From Halogeometricum limi (GTDB taxonomy: Archaea > Halobacteriota > Halobacteria > Halobacteriales > Haloferacaceae), in contig NZ_FOYS01000003.1 of assembly GCF_900115785.1 (NCBI RefSeq), positions 496,001 through 560,000 on the forward strand: a DNA stretch of 64,000 nt. Reading direction: 5' to 3'. The notes beneath the pieces were generated by a model, which saw nothing but the letters and a program-made list of their open reading frames with translations, had not been told where the DNA came from and did not search any database. Of this stretch, positions 1 to 8,910 are shown piece after piece (positions within the stretch are counted from its first letter, which is position 1; every line of letters begins with the position of its first letter). The position numbers and the translations under genes were made by a program.

Positions 1-78
1 TGTTCGGCGTGCGGAGACTCTTTCGCCGACGAGGGCGAACTCAGAGACCACGTCAAGTCGGTCGGACTGGTCTACTGA
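1..78 (+). CDS. 3' end of a zinc-finger protein (partial)
   Basis: The window opens inside a reading frame that ends with TGA at 76-78. The 25 visible residues contain a CxxC pair (Cys-Ser-Ala-Cys) followed by a helix-like stretch with one His in the spacing expected for the second half of a C2H2-like finger. Only the C-terminal end is visible, so whether this is a one-finger micro-protein or the tail of a longer DNA-binding protein cannot be decided. It points towards pyrF and is convergent with it, with a 27-base gap. Confidence 0.6.
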   Translation, partial: CSACGDSFADEGELRDHVKSVGLVY

Positions 79-105
79 GACGGACTTTCGGGTCGATTCG
101 GACCC

Positions 106-912
106 TCAGTCGCGGTAGCGGTTGAGTCGCTTTTTCAGTCGTTTCGCCGCCTCGCCCGCGGCCTTGTCGAACGCCTCGCCGCGGTCCTCGCCGGCGAAGA
201 TGATTCCGCGCGAAGAGTTCACGAGGCCGACGCCGCCCGCGAGGCCGAACTCCACCGCCGCCTCGGCGTCGCCGCCCTGCGCGCCGATGCCGGGGACCAA
301 GAACGGCAGGTCGGGCACCTGTTCGCGGATGGACTCCAGTTCGTCGGGGGCCGTCGCGCCGACGACCAGGCCGACGTTGCCGTGTTCGTTCCACAGGTCC
401 GCGAGGGCGGCGACCCGTTCGTACACTCGCTCGCCGGAGGCGAGTTCGAGGTCCTGGAGGTCCTCGCCGCCGGGGTTGGAGGTGCGACAGAGGACGAAGA
501 CGCCTTTCTCCGGGCGGTCGAGGAACGGTTGGAGCGAGTCGCGACCCATGTAGGGGTTCACCGTGATGGCGTCGACGTCGTCGAGCAGTTTCGCGTACTG
601 TCGCGTCGTGTTGCCGATGTCGGCGCGTTTGGCGTCTAAGAGGACTGGCACGTCCTTGCCGTGCGCGTAGGCGATTGTCTCGCGGAGCGACCGCCAGCCG
701 TCGGCGTCCTCGTAGAACGCGGCGTTCGGCTTGTAGCAGGCGGCGTGTTCGTGCGTCGCGTCGATGATGCGGCGGTTGAACGCCCACTGCGGGAGGTCTT
801 TCTCCCGGAGGTGGTCGGGGATGCGAGACGGGTCGGCGTCGAGGCCGACGGAGACGACGCTGTCGACGCTGTCGATGCGGTCGGCGAGGCGGTCGAAGAA
901 CGCTCCGGTCAT
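106..912 (-). CDS. pyrF: Orotidine 5'-phosphate decarboxylase
   Basis: A 268-residue type-2 OMP decarboxylase that converts OMP to UMP in the last step of de novo pyrimidine synthesis. The family active-site block DAKRADIGNT sits at residues 93-102 and supplies the catalytic Lys95 and Asp98. The phosphate-binding loops lie in the later VPGIGAQGG and NSSRGI stretches. The frame is open further upstream, but the ATG at 912 is chosen because the protein then begins where the family does and the upstream extension reads antisense through the start of the kinase gene. It is divergent from the histidine kinase across an 87-base gap that must hold both promoters. Confidence 0.95.
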   Translation of the reverse strand: MTGAFFDRLADRIDSVDSVVSVGLDADPSRIPDHLREKDLPQWAFNRRIIDATHEHAACYKPNAAFYEDADGWRSLRETIAYAHGKDVPVLLDAKRADIGNTTRQYAKLLDDVDAITVNPYMGRDSLQPFLDRPEKGVFVLCRTSNPGGEDLQDLELASGERVYERVAALADLWNEHGNVGLVVGATAPDELESIREQVPDLPFLVPGIGAQGGDAEAAVEFGLAGGVGLVNSSRGIIFAGEDRGEAFDKAAGEAAKRLKKRLNRYRD

Positions 913-999
913 CGGTTGACGTGCACACCGCGCCGCCGAGAAGATTGCCCTTCGCACCGATAGATTGATACCGACGTTCGTGATAGTTCGGGCGAACGA

Positions 1000-2568
1000 A
1001 TGACGACCGACCGAGAGCGCGCCGCATCGCCGGACGACGGTGTCGACTCGACGTCCGCCGATGGAGACGACGCCGGGAGTCCGGTCGTCCTCGTCGTCGG
1101 CGACGGCGGAGACGTCGCCGCGGCCCTTCGAACCGCCGGCCTCGCCGTCAGGCGGGCCCCGACCGAAGACCGCGCGACGAAGGCGTTCGACTGCCTCGTC
1201 GTCGTCGCGGACGCGGTTGCCGCACTCGACGACGTCGAGTCGGTTCACTCCGCCGTCCCCGTCGTCTTCGTCGGCGGGGGCGAGACGGCGGCGGAGGCGG
1301 CGTTCGAGGCGGGTGCAGACGAGTTCGTCGCGGCCGCCGACGCCACCGCTCCGGCCGTCGTCGGCGCTCGCGTTCGCGGCGTCCTCGCTCGGGCGGAGAA
1401 CTCGCTTCTGGAAGCCGACCTCGCGCGCGAACGGAGCCTCCTCGACGCCATCTTCGAGACGGTTCCGGCGCACCTGTACGTCAAAGACCGCGAGGCGAAA
1501 CACGTCCGCGTCAGCGAGGCGTACGTCGACGACGCCGACCGATTCCTCGGGAAGACCGACTACGAGGTGTTCCGGCACGAACGGTCCCGAGACACCTACC
1601 GCGACGACGTCCGCATCATGGAGCGAGACGAACCCATCTTCGACCAGGAGGAACCGGTAGTCACCTCCGACACGCACAAGTTCTCGCTGCGCCACCTCCT
1701 CGAAGAACACGGCGAGTTCGAGACGCTCACGGGCAACTGGGTGCTCACCTCGAAAGTGCCCTGGCACGACGAGGACGGCGAGGTGGTCGGACTCGTCGGA
1801 TTCACCGTCGACATCTCCGAGGAGAAGGCGTACAGAGAGCGACTCGAACGGCAGAACGAACGGTTAGACGAGTTCGCCGGCATCGTCAGCCACGACCTGC
1901 GCTCGCCGCTGAACGTGGCGCAGGGTTACCTCGAACTCCTCGGTGAGTCGGTGGACGACGAGGCCGCGCGGGGGCACCTCGAACGAATCGAACAGGCGCA
2001 CCGCCGAATGAGCGAACTCATCGAAGACGTGCTTTCGCTGGCCCGACAGGGGGCGGTCGTGAACTCGGCGACGCCGACGCACGTCGGCGACGCGGCGACG
2101 CGGGCGTGGCGAACCGCGGTCCGAGGAGACGACGCGGTTCTCGACGTCGAGACGGACGACCTGACGGTCGACGCCGACGCGGGACGGCTCTCGGAACTGC
2201 TGGGGAACCTGTTCGTGAACAGCGTCGAACACGGTACGGACGACGGGAACGTCACGGTCCGCATCGGGAGCCTCGACGACGGGTTCTTCGTCGAGGACGA
2301 CGGGTCCGGTATCCCCGAGGACCGCCGCGAGTCGGTGTTCGAGACCGGGTTCACGACCGACTCCGACGGCACCGGGTTCGGTCTCGCCATCGTGAGGCGA
2401 ATCGCCGAAGCGCACGGGTGGGCGGTGCGGGCGACGGCGAGCGATTCGGGCGGTGCGCGGTTCGAGTTCGACCTCTGCACGCCGTCAGACGGGCCGTTCG
2501 AGGACCCAGAGCGCGCCCGTACAGCAGAGGACGAGGACGCCGAACACCGCGAGGGCGCCGGCGGGTGA
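1000..2568 (+). CDS. PAS-domain sensor histidine kinase with pseudo-receiver N-terminus
   Basis: A 522-residue soluble sensor kinase with no transmembrane segment. In order: an acidic 25-residue leader; a Rossmann-like receiver fold at about 28-130 without the acidic pocket or phospho-acceptor Asp; a short coiled linker; a PAS/PAC domain at about 145-275; the HisKA dimerisation helix with H-box SHDLRSPLN (His298); the N-box around Asn403; and GSGIPEDRR and GTGFGLAI glycine boxes near the end. It probably senses an intracellular ligand or redox signal through PAS and phosphorylates an unlinked regulator, since no receiver gene is adjacent. The last 28 codons overlap the convergent MFS gene, and the kinase domain proper ends before that overlap. 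Confidence 0.88.
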   Translation: MTTDRERAASPDDGVDSTSADGDDAGSPVVLVVGDGGDVAAALRTAGLAVRRAPTEDRATKAFDCLVVVADAVAALDDVESVHSAVPVVFVGGGETAAEAAFEAGADEFVAAADATAPAVVGARVRGVLARAENSLLEADLARERSLLDAIFETVPAHLYVKDREAKHVRVSEAYVDDADRFLGKTDYEVFRHERSRDTYRDDVRIMERDEPIFDQEEPVVTSDTHKFSLRHLLEEHGEFETLTGNWVLTSKVPWHDEDGEVVGLVGFTVDISEEKAYRERLERQNERLDEFAGIVSHDLRSPLNVAQGYLELLGESVDDEAARGHLERIEQAHRRMSELIEDVLSLARQGAVVNSATPTHVGDAATRAWRTAVRGDDAVLDVETDDLTVDADAGRLSELLGNLFVNSVEHGTDDGNVTVRIGSLDDGFFVEDDGSGIPEDRRESVFETGFTTDSDGTGFGLAIVRRIAEAHGWAVRATASDSGGARFEFDLCTPSDGPFEDPERARTAEDEDAEHREGAGG

Positions 2569-3678
2569 GACGGCGTCGGCGACGACGCCGCCGAGGAGTT
2601 CGACGGGCGCGACGGTGAGCCAGTACACCATCGAGGCGGCCGACAGCACCGTCGCGCGACCCACCGACTCGACTTCGTCGTTGACGTGTTGGTTTCCGAG
2701 CGTCAGCGAGACGACGGCGACGCCGCGCGCGAGGAGGAACACCGGTCCGGCGAGGAGGGGGACGGCCCAGAGGCCGACGTACGAGAGGCCGAGGACGAGT
2801 GGCGCCAGCGCGAACCACCCTCGGAGACCGAGTCGCTCTCGAATCGCGTCGGTGTGAAAACTCGCCACCGCGGTGCCGACGGTGAAGACGCCGTAGGCGA
2901 GGCCGACGGCCGTCTTCTCGGCCGAGGCCGGAACCCCGAGGTCGGCGGCGACGGCGGCCACGATTGGCTGGTCGAACACGTACACCATCTCGCCGAGGCC
3001 GAACACGAGCGCCACGTACAGGACGAACGAGCGAAGCGGCGGCCGCGAGAGGTGGCGACGAATCACGCGCGACGCGTCACGGACGGTGAACCGGTCGCCG
3101 CCCGCGTCGACTTCGGGGACGGTGAGGAGGATGGGGACGCCGAGCGCCGTCACCGCCGCCGTGGCGAAGAACGGAACGGAGAAGCGCCAGTCGGCCAACG
3201 CGCCGCCGACGGGCGCGGTGACGGCGCCGATTCCGAACCCGAGTGCGGCCGCCTTTCCGCGGACGGCGGCGAACTCGTGCGCTCTCTCCTCGCGAGCGAG
3301 AACGTCGTACAACCACGCGTCGTCGCTCCCGGAGCGGAACGTCTGACCGACGGCCCAGAGCGCGTAGACGACGGCGAATTCCCGAAACGTCGTCGAGAGA
3401 CCCAGCGCGGCGGTGGCGACGGCGACGACGCCCGTCCCGAGCAACATCCCGTTCCGACGCCCGAGTCGGTCGCCGAGGTAGCCCGTCGGAATCTCGCTGA
3501 CGACGAGCGTCACCCACCACAGGGCGTTCAGAACGCCTATCTCCGTGTAGGAGAGCCCCTGCGCTCTCACGAACAGAATCCACACCGCGGCGGTGAAACT
3601 CACACGCGTCGTGGCGGCGTAGGCGTAGTACTTCGCGATTGGCGACGAGAACCGCCCGCCGCCGAGTCGCTCGAGCAT
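2485..3678 (-). CDS. MFS transporter
   Basis: A 397-residue integral membrane protein with about 12 hydrophobic helices. The hallmark loop between helices 2 and 3 is present (GYLGDRLGRRNG, residues about 66-77), which identifies the major facilitator superfamily. The long middle loop between helices 6 and 7 (about residue 190-215) is typical. The substrate cannot be read from sequence; drug or sugar/metabolite efflux are both possible. The gene is convergent with the histidine kinase and overlaps its 3' end by 84 bases. Its ATG at 3676-3678 follows a short 48-base gap from the DUF3267 gene on the same strand, so the two may be cotranscribed. Confidence 0.85.
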   Translation of the reverse strand: MLERLGGGRFSSPIAKYYAYAATTRVSFTAAVWILFVRAQGLSYTEIGVLNALWWVTLVVSEIPTGYLGDRLGRRNGMLLGTGVVAVATAALGLSTTFREFAVVYALWAVGQTFRSGSDDAWLYDVLAREERAHEFAAVRGKAAALGFGIGAVTAPVGGALADWRFSVPFFATAAVTALGVPILLTVPEVDAGGDRFTVRDASRVIRRHLSRPPLRSFVLYVALVFGLGEMVYVFDQPIVAAVAADLGVPASAEKTAVGLAYGVFTVGTAVASFHTDAIRERLGLRGWFALAPLVLGLSYVGLWAVPLLAGPVFLLARGVAVVSLTLGNQHVNDEVESVGRATVLSAASMVYWLTVAPVELLGGVVADAVSPAGALAVFGVLVLCCTGALWVLERPV

Positions 3679-3726
3679 CGCTGGAAACCGTCCGCCGTGA
3701 CGCGAAAAAGCCGTCGAAGCGCGCGC

Positions 3727-4374
3727 TCACCGCTCCGGTTCGAACACGTAGGAGTGACGCACGTCGGCGTCGTACAGCACCGTCCCGCGCGGCCGGCGGA
3801 GGAGCGTGACGACGGCGTATATATCGCCCGCCGCCCCCGCGGTGTTGAACAGGACGGCGACGAACGCGGCGAACGCGACGAGGGGAACGGGCACGAAGAA
3901 CAACGCGAGCAGACACGGCGTGAGCACGGCGAGCGGAGCGGCGGTCACGACGAGCACCTCGTCCCGTCGCTGGAACTGCCCGAACGCGCACGCGTACGCC
4001 GCGCCGAGGTGCGGGACGACGCCGTAACGCACGTCGTAGCCGTAGTAGCGGTACACCGCGCCGTGGACGAGTTCGTGGACGACGACGGTGAGGAGGACGC
4101 TCCCGACGGCGATTCCCGCGACGAGACCGGACCGCAGGGCGAACGTGAACCCGAGCGCGTCCTGTTCGACGAGGAACACCGCCTCGAACACGGCTGACCC
4201 CTGCGCGACCCAGAGTACCGACCCGAACGCGGGAACCCCGAGGACGACGAGCACCGCGGCGAGGACGAACAGGACCGAGAGCGGATACTCGAACCTCGTC
4301 GGCGGCGCGTACCCCGGCGGCGTCTCCGGGGGGTGCGTCTTCGGTGACCGCTGGTCGTCGGTCCCCACGGTCAC
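3727..4374 (-). CDS. DUF3267 family membrane zinc-protease-like protein
   Basis: A 215-residue protein with a proline-rich, hydrophilic 28-residue N-terminus and about five to six hydrophobic segments. A perfect metalloprotease-type HExxH-like motif is present in the middle (VVHELVHGAVYRYYGY, HELVH), followed by a Tyr/Gly-rich stretch, as in the DUF3267 family (M50-related by fold, function unproven). The start is a GTG at 4372-4374, as there is no earlier ATG in frame. The ORF overlaps no other gene. It lies upstream of the MFS gene on the same strand. A role in intramembrane proteolysis is only suggested by family resemblance. Confidence 0.8.
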   Translation of the reverse strand: MTVGTDDQRSPKTHPPETPPGYAPPTRFEYPLSVLFVLAAVLVVLGVPAFGSVLWVAQGSAVFEAVFLVEQDALGFTFALRSGLVAGIAVGSVLLTVVVHELVHGAVYRYYGYDVRYGVVPHLGAAYACAFGQFQRRDEVLVVTAAPLAVLTPCLLALFFVPVPLVAFAAFVAVLFNTAGAAGDIYAVVTLLRRPRGTVLYDADVRHSYVFEPER

Positions 4375-4501
4375 GAATATCCGTCAGTGCCACCGGTACT
4401 GGTCATGAGTCAGATACGGCGGCCGGAGGTTTCGGTGTTGCCGTCGGTTCGATGCGGTTCCGTGTCCGTTCGAGACGAGTCGAGTCGCGGTTCCGAACGC
4501 G

Positions 4502-6052
4502 CTACCGTTCGGCGTCGTACACCACGTCACCGCCGACGACGGTGGCGGACACGTCGATATCGCGTATCGAGTCGGTCTCCCACGGCGATTCGGCGAGGAC
4601 GGTCAGGTCCGCGAGTTTGCCCGTCGCTATCGTTCCCAGACGCTCCTCGTCGAACCCGGCGTACGCCGCTCCCGAGGTGTACGCGCGGAGGGCGTCGGTG
4701 ACGCTCAGTCGCTGTTCGTCGGCGGGGGCGTTCACCGCCCAGTGGACGCCGAGGAGGGGGTCCAACGGCATGCAGTCGCTCCCGAACGCGAGTGGAACGT
4801 TCGCCTCGGCGAGGGCGGCGTAGCGGTTCGTCTCCGTCCGCCTGTCGCCGAGTCGAGATTCGTACAGTCCACCCTCGTCTGCCCACTTCAGGAAGTTCGG
4901 CTGGACGGAGGCGACGACGCCCGACTCCGCGAACCGCGCTATCGCCTCGTCGTCGGTGAGTTCGGCGTGTTCGACGCGGTGCCGACTCGCTCTGGGGTCG
5001 TCGCACGTCTCGTAGGCGTCGAGGACGGCGCGAACGGCCTCGTCACCGATGGCGTGCGCCGAGAGCTGAAAGCCGTGCGCGTCCGCCCGCGAGACGATGT
5101 CCCGCAACTCGTCGGGGTCGACCACCCACGAACCGGTCTCGCCGTCGTCGTCCGTGTACGGTTCGGAGAGTTTCGCCGTCCGCCCGCCGAACGACCCGTC
5201 GGTGTACGTCTTTATCGCGCCGACGCGGACCATCTCGCTCCCGTGGTTCGTCCGCAACCCGGCGTCTATCACGCCGTCGAGGTGGTCCGCCCAGTAGTTG
5301 ATGCGGACGCGGAGCGACAGGTCGCCCGCGGCGTCCAAGTCGCGGTAGACGCCCGGTTTCTCGGAGTTCCGGCACATGTCGTGGACGCCGGTGACGCCGC
5401 GTTCGTTCGCCGCCGACTGGGCGGCGCGAAGCAGTTCCGCCGTCTCCTCGCGGCCGGGTTCTATCTCGGCGTACACCACGTCGACGGCTTCCTCGACGAC
5501 GACGCCCGTCGGGTCGCCGCCGTCGGTGTGTACGTCGGCCGCGGGCATCTCGTCGACGTGTCTGTCGAGGGCGACGGAGTTCACGGAGACGACGTGCATA
5601 TCCTCGCGGAAGGCGGCGACGGGGCGGTCCGTCGAGACGGCGTCGAGGTCCTCGCGGCTGAGATAGCGCGACTCAGACCACGTGCTCTCGTCGTAGCCGA
5701 ACCCGAGAATCCACTCCGCCTCGCTCTCGCCGTCGCGGGCGAGTTCGTCGGCCCGTGCCGCGAGTCGGTCCGCGCAGTCGTCCGGGCCGGACGCGCCCGA
5801 GAGGTCGGCGTGGACGAGCGTTCGCCCGACCATGTCGAGGTGGGTGTGCGCGTCCACGAACCCCGGGAGGACCACGTCGCCGTCGAGGTGTCTCGTCTCG
5901 GTGTCGGTGCCGGCGAGGAACTCCACGTCGTACGTCTGCCCGAGGCGGACGATTCGTCCGTCGCGGACGGCCATCGCCTCGTACGTCTCGTCGGGGTCGG
6001 CGAGCGTGTGTATCTCTCCGTCGAGAAGAACGAGGTCAGCGGCGTCGGTCAT
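4502..6052 (-). CDS. Amidohydrolase family protein (YtcJ-like)
   Basis: A 516-residue metal-dependent hydrolase of the amidohydrolase superfamily, YtcJ/exoenzyme-regulatory type. The N-terminal composite beta domain leads into GFVDAHTHLDM with metal ligands His69 and His71. Further metal-site elements follow, including SAHAIGDEAV, HRVEHAELT and the late GSDCMPLDPL. It likely hydrolyses an amide or cyclic amide; the natural substrate is unknown for most of this subgroup. The ATG at 6050-6052 gives the usual N-terminus. It is divergent from hmgA across 131 bases. Cytoplasmic, no signal peptide. Confidence 0.88.
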   Translation of the reverse strand: MTDAADLVLLDGEIHTLADPDETYEAMAVRDGRIVRLGQTYDVEFLAGTDTETRHLDGDVVLPGFVDAHTHLDMVGRTLVHADLSGASGPDDCADRLAARADELARDGESEAEWILGFGYDESTWSESRYLSREDLDAVSTDRPVAAFREDMHVVSVNSVALDRHVDEMPAADVHTDGGDPTGVVVEEAVDVVYAEIEPGREETAELLRAAQSAANERGVTGVHDMCRNSEKPGVYRDLDAAGDLSLRVRINYWADHLDGVIDAGLRTNHGSEMVRVGAIKTYTDGSFGGRTAKLSEPYTDDDGETGSWVVDPDELRDIVSRADAHGFQLSAHAIGDEAVRAVLDAYETCDDPRASRHRVEHAELTDDEAIARFAESGVVASVQPNFLKWADEGGLYESRLGDRRTETNRYAALAEANVPLAFGSDCMPLDPLLGVHWAVNAPADEQRLSVTDALRAYTSGAAYAGFDEERLGTIATGKLADLTVLAESPWETDSIRDIDVSATVVGGDVVYDAER

Positions 6053-6183
6053 GTGTCACGAGGTGACGGGCACGAGCAAAACGGTTGGGGTGGCGGTCAT
6101 CGCCGGCCGTCGCGGTCGGTCCGGAGAGCGCACGGAGGTCCGGAACCGGTAACGGTTAGGGAGGTGGCGAAATACTCCCGGGC

Positions 6184-7404
6184 ATGAGCGACGCTACGCC
6201 GGCCGAGGAACTCGCCGAACGCGTTCGAGCGGGCGAGTTACGACTCCACGAACTCGACGACCACACCGACGCGGATACGGCGACGGCGGCCCGACGACTC
6301 CTCGTCGAAGAACAGTCGGGGGCCGCTTTGGACACCGTCGGCGACTACGGCTTCCCCGCCGAACGCGCCGACCCGAACATCGAGAACATGGTCGGCGCGG
6401 TGCAGGTACCGATGGGCGTCGCCGGTCCCGTCCGAGTCCGCGGCGGCAGTCTGGAGGGCGAACGCTACCTCCCTCTCGCGACGACGGAGGGCGCACTCCT
6501 CGCGAGCGTCAACCGCGGGTGTTCGGTGCTCAACGGCGCGGGCGGCGCGAACGCCCGCGTCCTCAAGTCCGGGATGACGCGCGCGCCGGTGTTCCGCGTC
6601 GCGGACGTGGTGGAGGCCGAAGCCCTCGTGGAGTGGGTCCGCGACAACGAGGACGCCCTCGCGGAGGCCGCAGAAGAGACGACGAACCACGGCGAACTGC
6701 TCGACGTGACGCCGTACGTCGTCGGCAACTCCGTCTACCTGCGCTTCCGCTACGACACGAAGGATGCGATGGGGATGAACATGGCCACCATCGCCACGCA
6801 GGCGGCTTGCGACGTCGTCGAAGCCGAGACGGACGCCTCGCTCGTCGCCCTCTCGGGGAACCTCTGTACCGACAAGAAACCCGCCGCTATCAACGCCGTC
6901 GAGGGTCGCGGACGCTCCGTCACCGCCGACGTGACCATCCCGCGCGAACTCGTCGAAGAACGCCTGCACACCACGCCGGAGGCCGTCGCCGAACTCAACA
7001 CCAGAAAGAACCTCGTCGGTTCGGCGAAGGCGGCCAGTCTCGGCTTCAACGCCCACGTCGCCAACGTCGTCGCCGCGATGTTCCTCGCGACGGGGCAGGA
7101 CGAGGCACAGGTCGTGGAGGGCGCGAACGCAATCACGACGGCGGACGTGCAGGACGGCGACCTGTACGTCTCCGTCTCCATCGCCAGCCTCGAAGTCGGC
7201 ACCGTCGGCGGCGGGACGAAACTCCCCACCCAGTCGGAGGGACTCGATATCCTCGGCGTCCGCGGCGGCGGCGACCCCGCCGGGGCGAACGCCGACGCCC
7301 TCGCCGAAGCCATCGCCGTCGGCTCTCTGGCGGGCGAACTCTCCTTGCTCTCTGCGCTCGCGTCGCGGCATCTCTCCAGCGCGCACGCCGAACTGGGTCG
7401 GTAG
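6184..7404 (+). CDS. hmgA: 3-hydroxy-3-methylglutaryl-CoA reductase (NADPH)
   Basis: A 406-residue class I HMG-CoA reductase that makes mevalonate for archaeal isoprenoid ether lipids; this step is the target of statins in haloarchaea. Family blocks are all present: ENMVGAVQVPMGVAGP (substrate loop), the NADPH-binding DAMGMNMAT segment, the Lys-containing GNLCTDKKPAAIN block, GTVGGGTKLPTQ, and a C-terminal catalytic His in SRHLSSAH. The ATG at 6184 matches the family start. A GGAGGT sequence lies at 6160-6165, too far upstream for a usual Shine-Dalgarno. The gene stands alone between divergent and convergent neighbours. Confidence 0.96.
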   Translation: MSDATPAEELAERVRAGELRLHELDDHTDADTATAARRLLVEEQSGAALDTVGDYGFPAERADPNIENMVGAVQVPMGVAGPVRVRGGSLEGERYLPLATTEGALLASVNRGCSVLNGAGGANARVLKSGMTRAPVFRVADVVEAEALVEWVRDNEDALAEAAEETTNHGELLDVTPYVVGNSVYLRFRYDTKDAMGMNMATIATQAACDVVEAETDASLVALSGNLCTDKKPAAINAVEGRGRSVTADVTIPRELVEERLHTTPEAVAELNTRKNLVGSAKAASLGFNAHVANVVAAMFLATGQDEAQVVEGANAITTADVQDGDLYVSVSIASLEVGTVGGGTKLPTQSEGLDILGVRGGGDPAGANADALAEAIAVGSLAGELSLLSALASRHLSSAHAELGR

Positions 7405-7425
7405 GTCGGTAACGTCTCGACTCCT

Positions 7426-7791
7426 TCACTCGGCCGTCCCTGTCTCGCCGCGCCGCCGCCGGAGCATCGGCCACAGAACCACTCCCGTCCCGGCGACGAG
7501 GAGCGCGACACCTACCACGACGAGCGTCAGGCCCGTTCCCGGCATCGTCCCGACGGCGACGCCCGCCGCCACCGACATCCACCCGAGACCCGACAGCGAG
7601 AGTCCCACCCCGCGTCGACGCTGTCCCTGCACGACGGCGGCCGTCGCGAGCATCGTGTAGCCGACGAGGAAGGCGAACCCGGCGAGAACCAGTCGCTGCG
7701 AGTGGAGTGCGAGGACGCCGCCGCCGACGAAACAGCCGGCGACGAGCGCGCGGACGAGGACGCCGACGGGTCTGGGATGCGAGTCGGTCAC
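7426..7791 (-). CDS. Small four-helix membrane protein, unknown function
   Basis: I do not recognise this gene. It encodes 121 residues with four hydrophobic helices, arranged as two hairpins separated by an Arg-rich loop (QGQRRRG), and an Arg/Glu tail. The frame is open up to a GTG at 7878 (150 residues), but codons between 7792 and 7878 use many A/T third positions, whereas codons after the GTG at 7789-7791 are nearly all G/C-ending. I therefore place the start at 7791. It is convergent with hmgA (21-base gap). Start choice is uncertain; the coding call is firmer. Confidence 0.6.
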   Translation of the reverse strand: MTDSHPRPVGVLVRALVAGCFVGGGVLALHSQRLVLAGFAFLVGYTMLATAAVVQGQRRRGVGLSLSGLGWMSVAAGVAVGTMPGTGLTLVVVGVALLVAGTGVVLWPMLRRRRGETGTAE

Positions 7792-8033
7792 ACTCGCGAC
7801 TCGGTCGGGTATCGGACAAAGCGTTTCGTTTTCGTCCGCTCTCGTGGCGTCTGCACCTGTCGACTCACCCGACTGCACGCCGTCGCGCGGTCGAGTGAGC
7901 GACGACTCGCAGACGCGACTCCAGTTCCGCCGAATCGCCCACTTTCACTCCGGACCCATGGCTCGGGTTTACCCGTCCGTCGGTGTTCTGTCGAAGTGCG
8001 TTCGCGGCGCCGCCCCGCCGCGGACGCCGTGTC

Positions 8034-8270
8034 ATGTCCCCCCGACCGAACGCACCAGCGACGGCTCCGGACGCCCGCGCTGGTACCGGCCCGCCGAACG
8101 CGCCGACGGACGCGTGCGACGCCGACGCGCGTCGCTCCGACGGAGCGGACGACCGACCGAGCGACGACTCGGACCTCCGGACGGCGACGCGTCTGCTCCG
8201 CCTCGCGAAACTCGCACTCGGCGTCCTCACCTCCCTGTTGACGGTGCTGAAACTGCTCGGCCTCCTGTGA
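8034..8270 (+). CDS. Small tail-anchored-like hypothetical protein
   Basis: A 78-residue unrecognised protein. The first 50 residues are Pro/Ala/Asp-rich and probably disordered; the last 22 form a Leu-rich hydrophobic helix ending at the stop codon, the layout of a tail-anchored membrane protein. Codon third positions are strongly G/C, which supports coding. The ATG at 8034 is preferred over a GTG at 7983 because the intervening residues are Arg-rich and non-acidic. A TATA-like GTTTACC is at about 7969-7975. Convergent with the DUF5817 gene. Confidence 0.5.
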   Translation: MSPRPNAPATAPDARAGTGPPNAPTDACDADARRSDGADDRPSDDSDLRTATRLLRLAKLALGVLTSLLTVLKLLGLL

Positions 8271-8307
8271 GGCCGCGCGGTGGCGCGGACGCTCCTCGCT
8301 CTTCCGG

Positions 8308-8838
8308 TCAGAGCAACCGATATCGTCCGCGTGACTCCGACACCTCGCCGCGCCGCGCCAACTTCTCCAGTAAGTCGGTCGCCTTCTCGCCGTCGACGCC
8401 GCGTTCGGCCGCGTAGGCGGCGACTTCGTCCTCTGTCGGTCTGTCGCCCTCGCGGAGGGCGTCTTTCACCACGTCCAGTCGGTTCGACGACGAGGACCGA
8501 CCCTGCGTGACGCGTTCGCCCGCCGCTTCCACCTCGCTCGCGTCCAGTCCGGAGCCTTCGAGATACTCTGCGTCGTCGATACCCGACTCCTCGACCAACT
8601 GCTCCATCTCGGTGATGTGCGCCGTCTCGGCGAACGCCTCGCTGTCGCCGTGCTGTTTGGCGAGGAGGGCCGCCCGCGCCTGTCTGGCCGCCTCTCTGTC
8701 CTCGGTTTCGATGAATCGCCGGAGCTTCTTCGTCTGGTGCGTCCGCTGACACCGCGGACACGTCGCCGTCTTCGACCGCCGCGCGTCAGAGAGCAACCAC
8801 ATGCTACCGCACTCGGTACAGCCGACCACCGCGTACAT
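8308..8838 (-). CDS. DUF5817-type zinc-ribbon / winged-helix protein
   Basis: A 176-residue protein conserved in haloarchaea. The N-terminus is a four-cysteine zinc ribbon (CTECGSMW ... CPRCQRTH, residues about 8-31), which resembles nucleic-acid-binding ribbons. A charged helical middle follows, and the last 50 residues look like a winged-helix module (AAERGVDGEKATDLLEKLARRGEV). The combination suggests a DNA/RNA-binding regulator, but no function is established that I know of. The ATG at 8836-8838 starts directly at the ribbon. Its divergent partner, the cupin gene, begins 72 bases away, so a shared promoter region is likely. Confidence 0.78.
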   Translation of the reverse strand: MYAVVGCTECGSMWLLSDARRSKTATCPRCQRTHQTKKLRRFIETEDREAARQARAALLAKQHGDSEAFAETAHITEMEQLVEESGIDDAEYLEGSGLDASEVEAAGERVTQGRSSSSNRLDVVKDALREGDRPTEDEVAAYAAERGVDGEKATDLLEKLARRGEVSESRGRYRLL

Positions 8839-8910
8839 ACGACCGCTTCCGCGTCGTCGGATTTGAACCTTCGCACCCAGGTTTATGTGCCGTCGAGGTG
8901 GCAGTTCCCC

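Noticed and set aside
7792-7878. An N-terminal extension (29 residues) of the small membrane protein.
   Set aside because: Third codon positions in this part are far richer in A/T than the downstream codons, so the GTG at 7791 is the better start.
8850-8885. Minus-strand GGTTCAAATCC, which looks like a tRNA T-loop.
   Set aside because: The flanking bases do not form a 5-base-pair T stem and there is no acceptor, D or anticodon arm around it. It is a chance match in a divergent promoter region.
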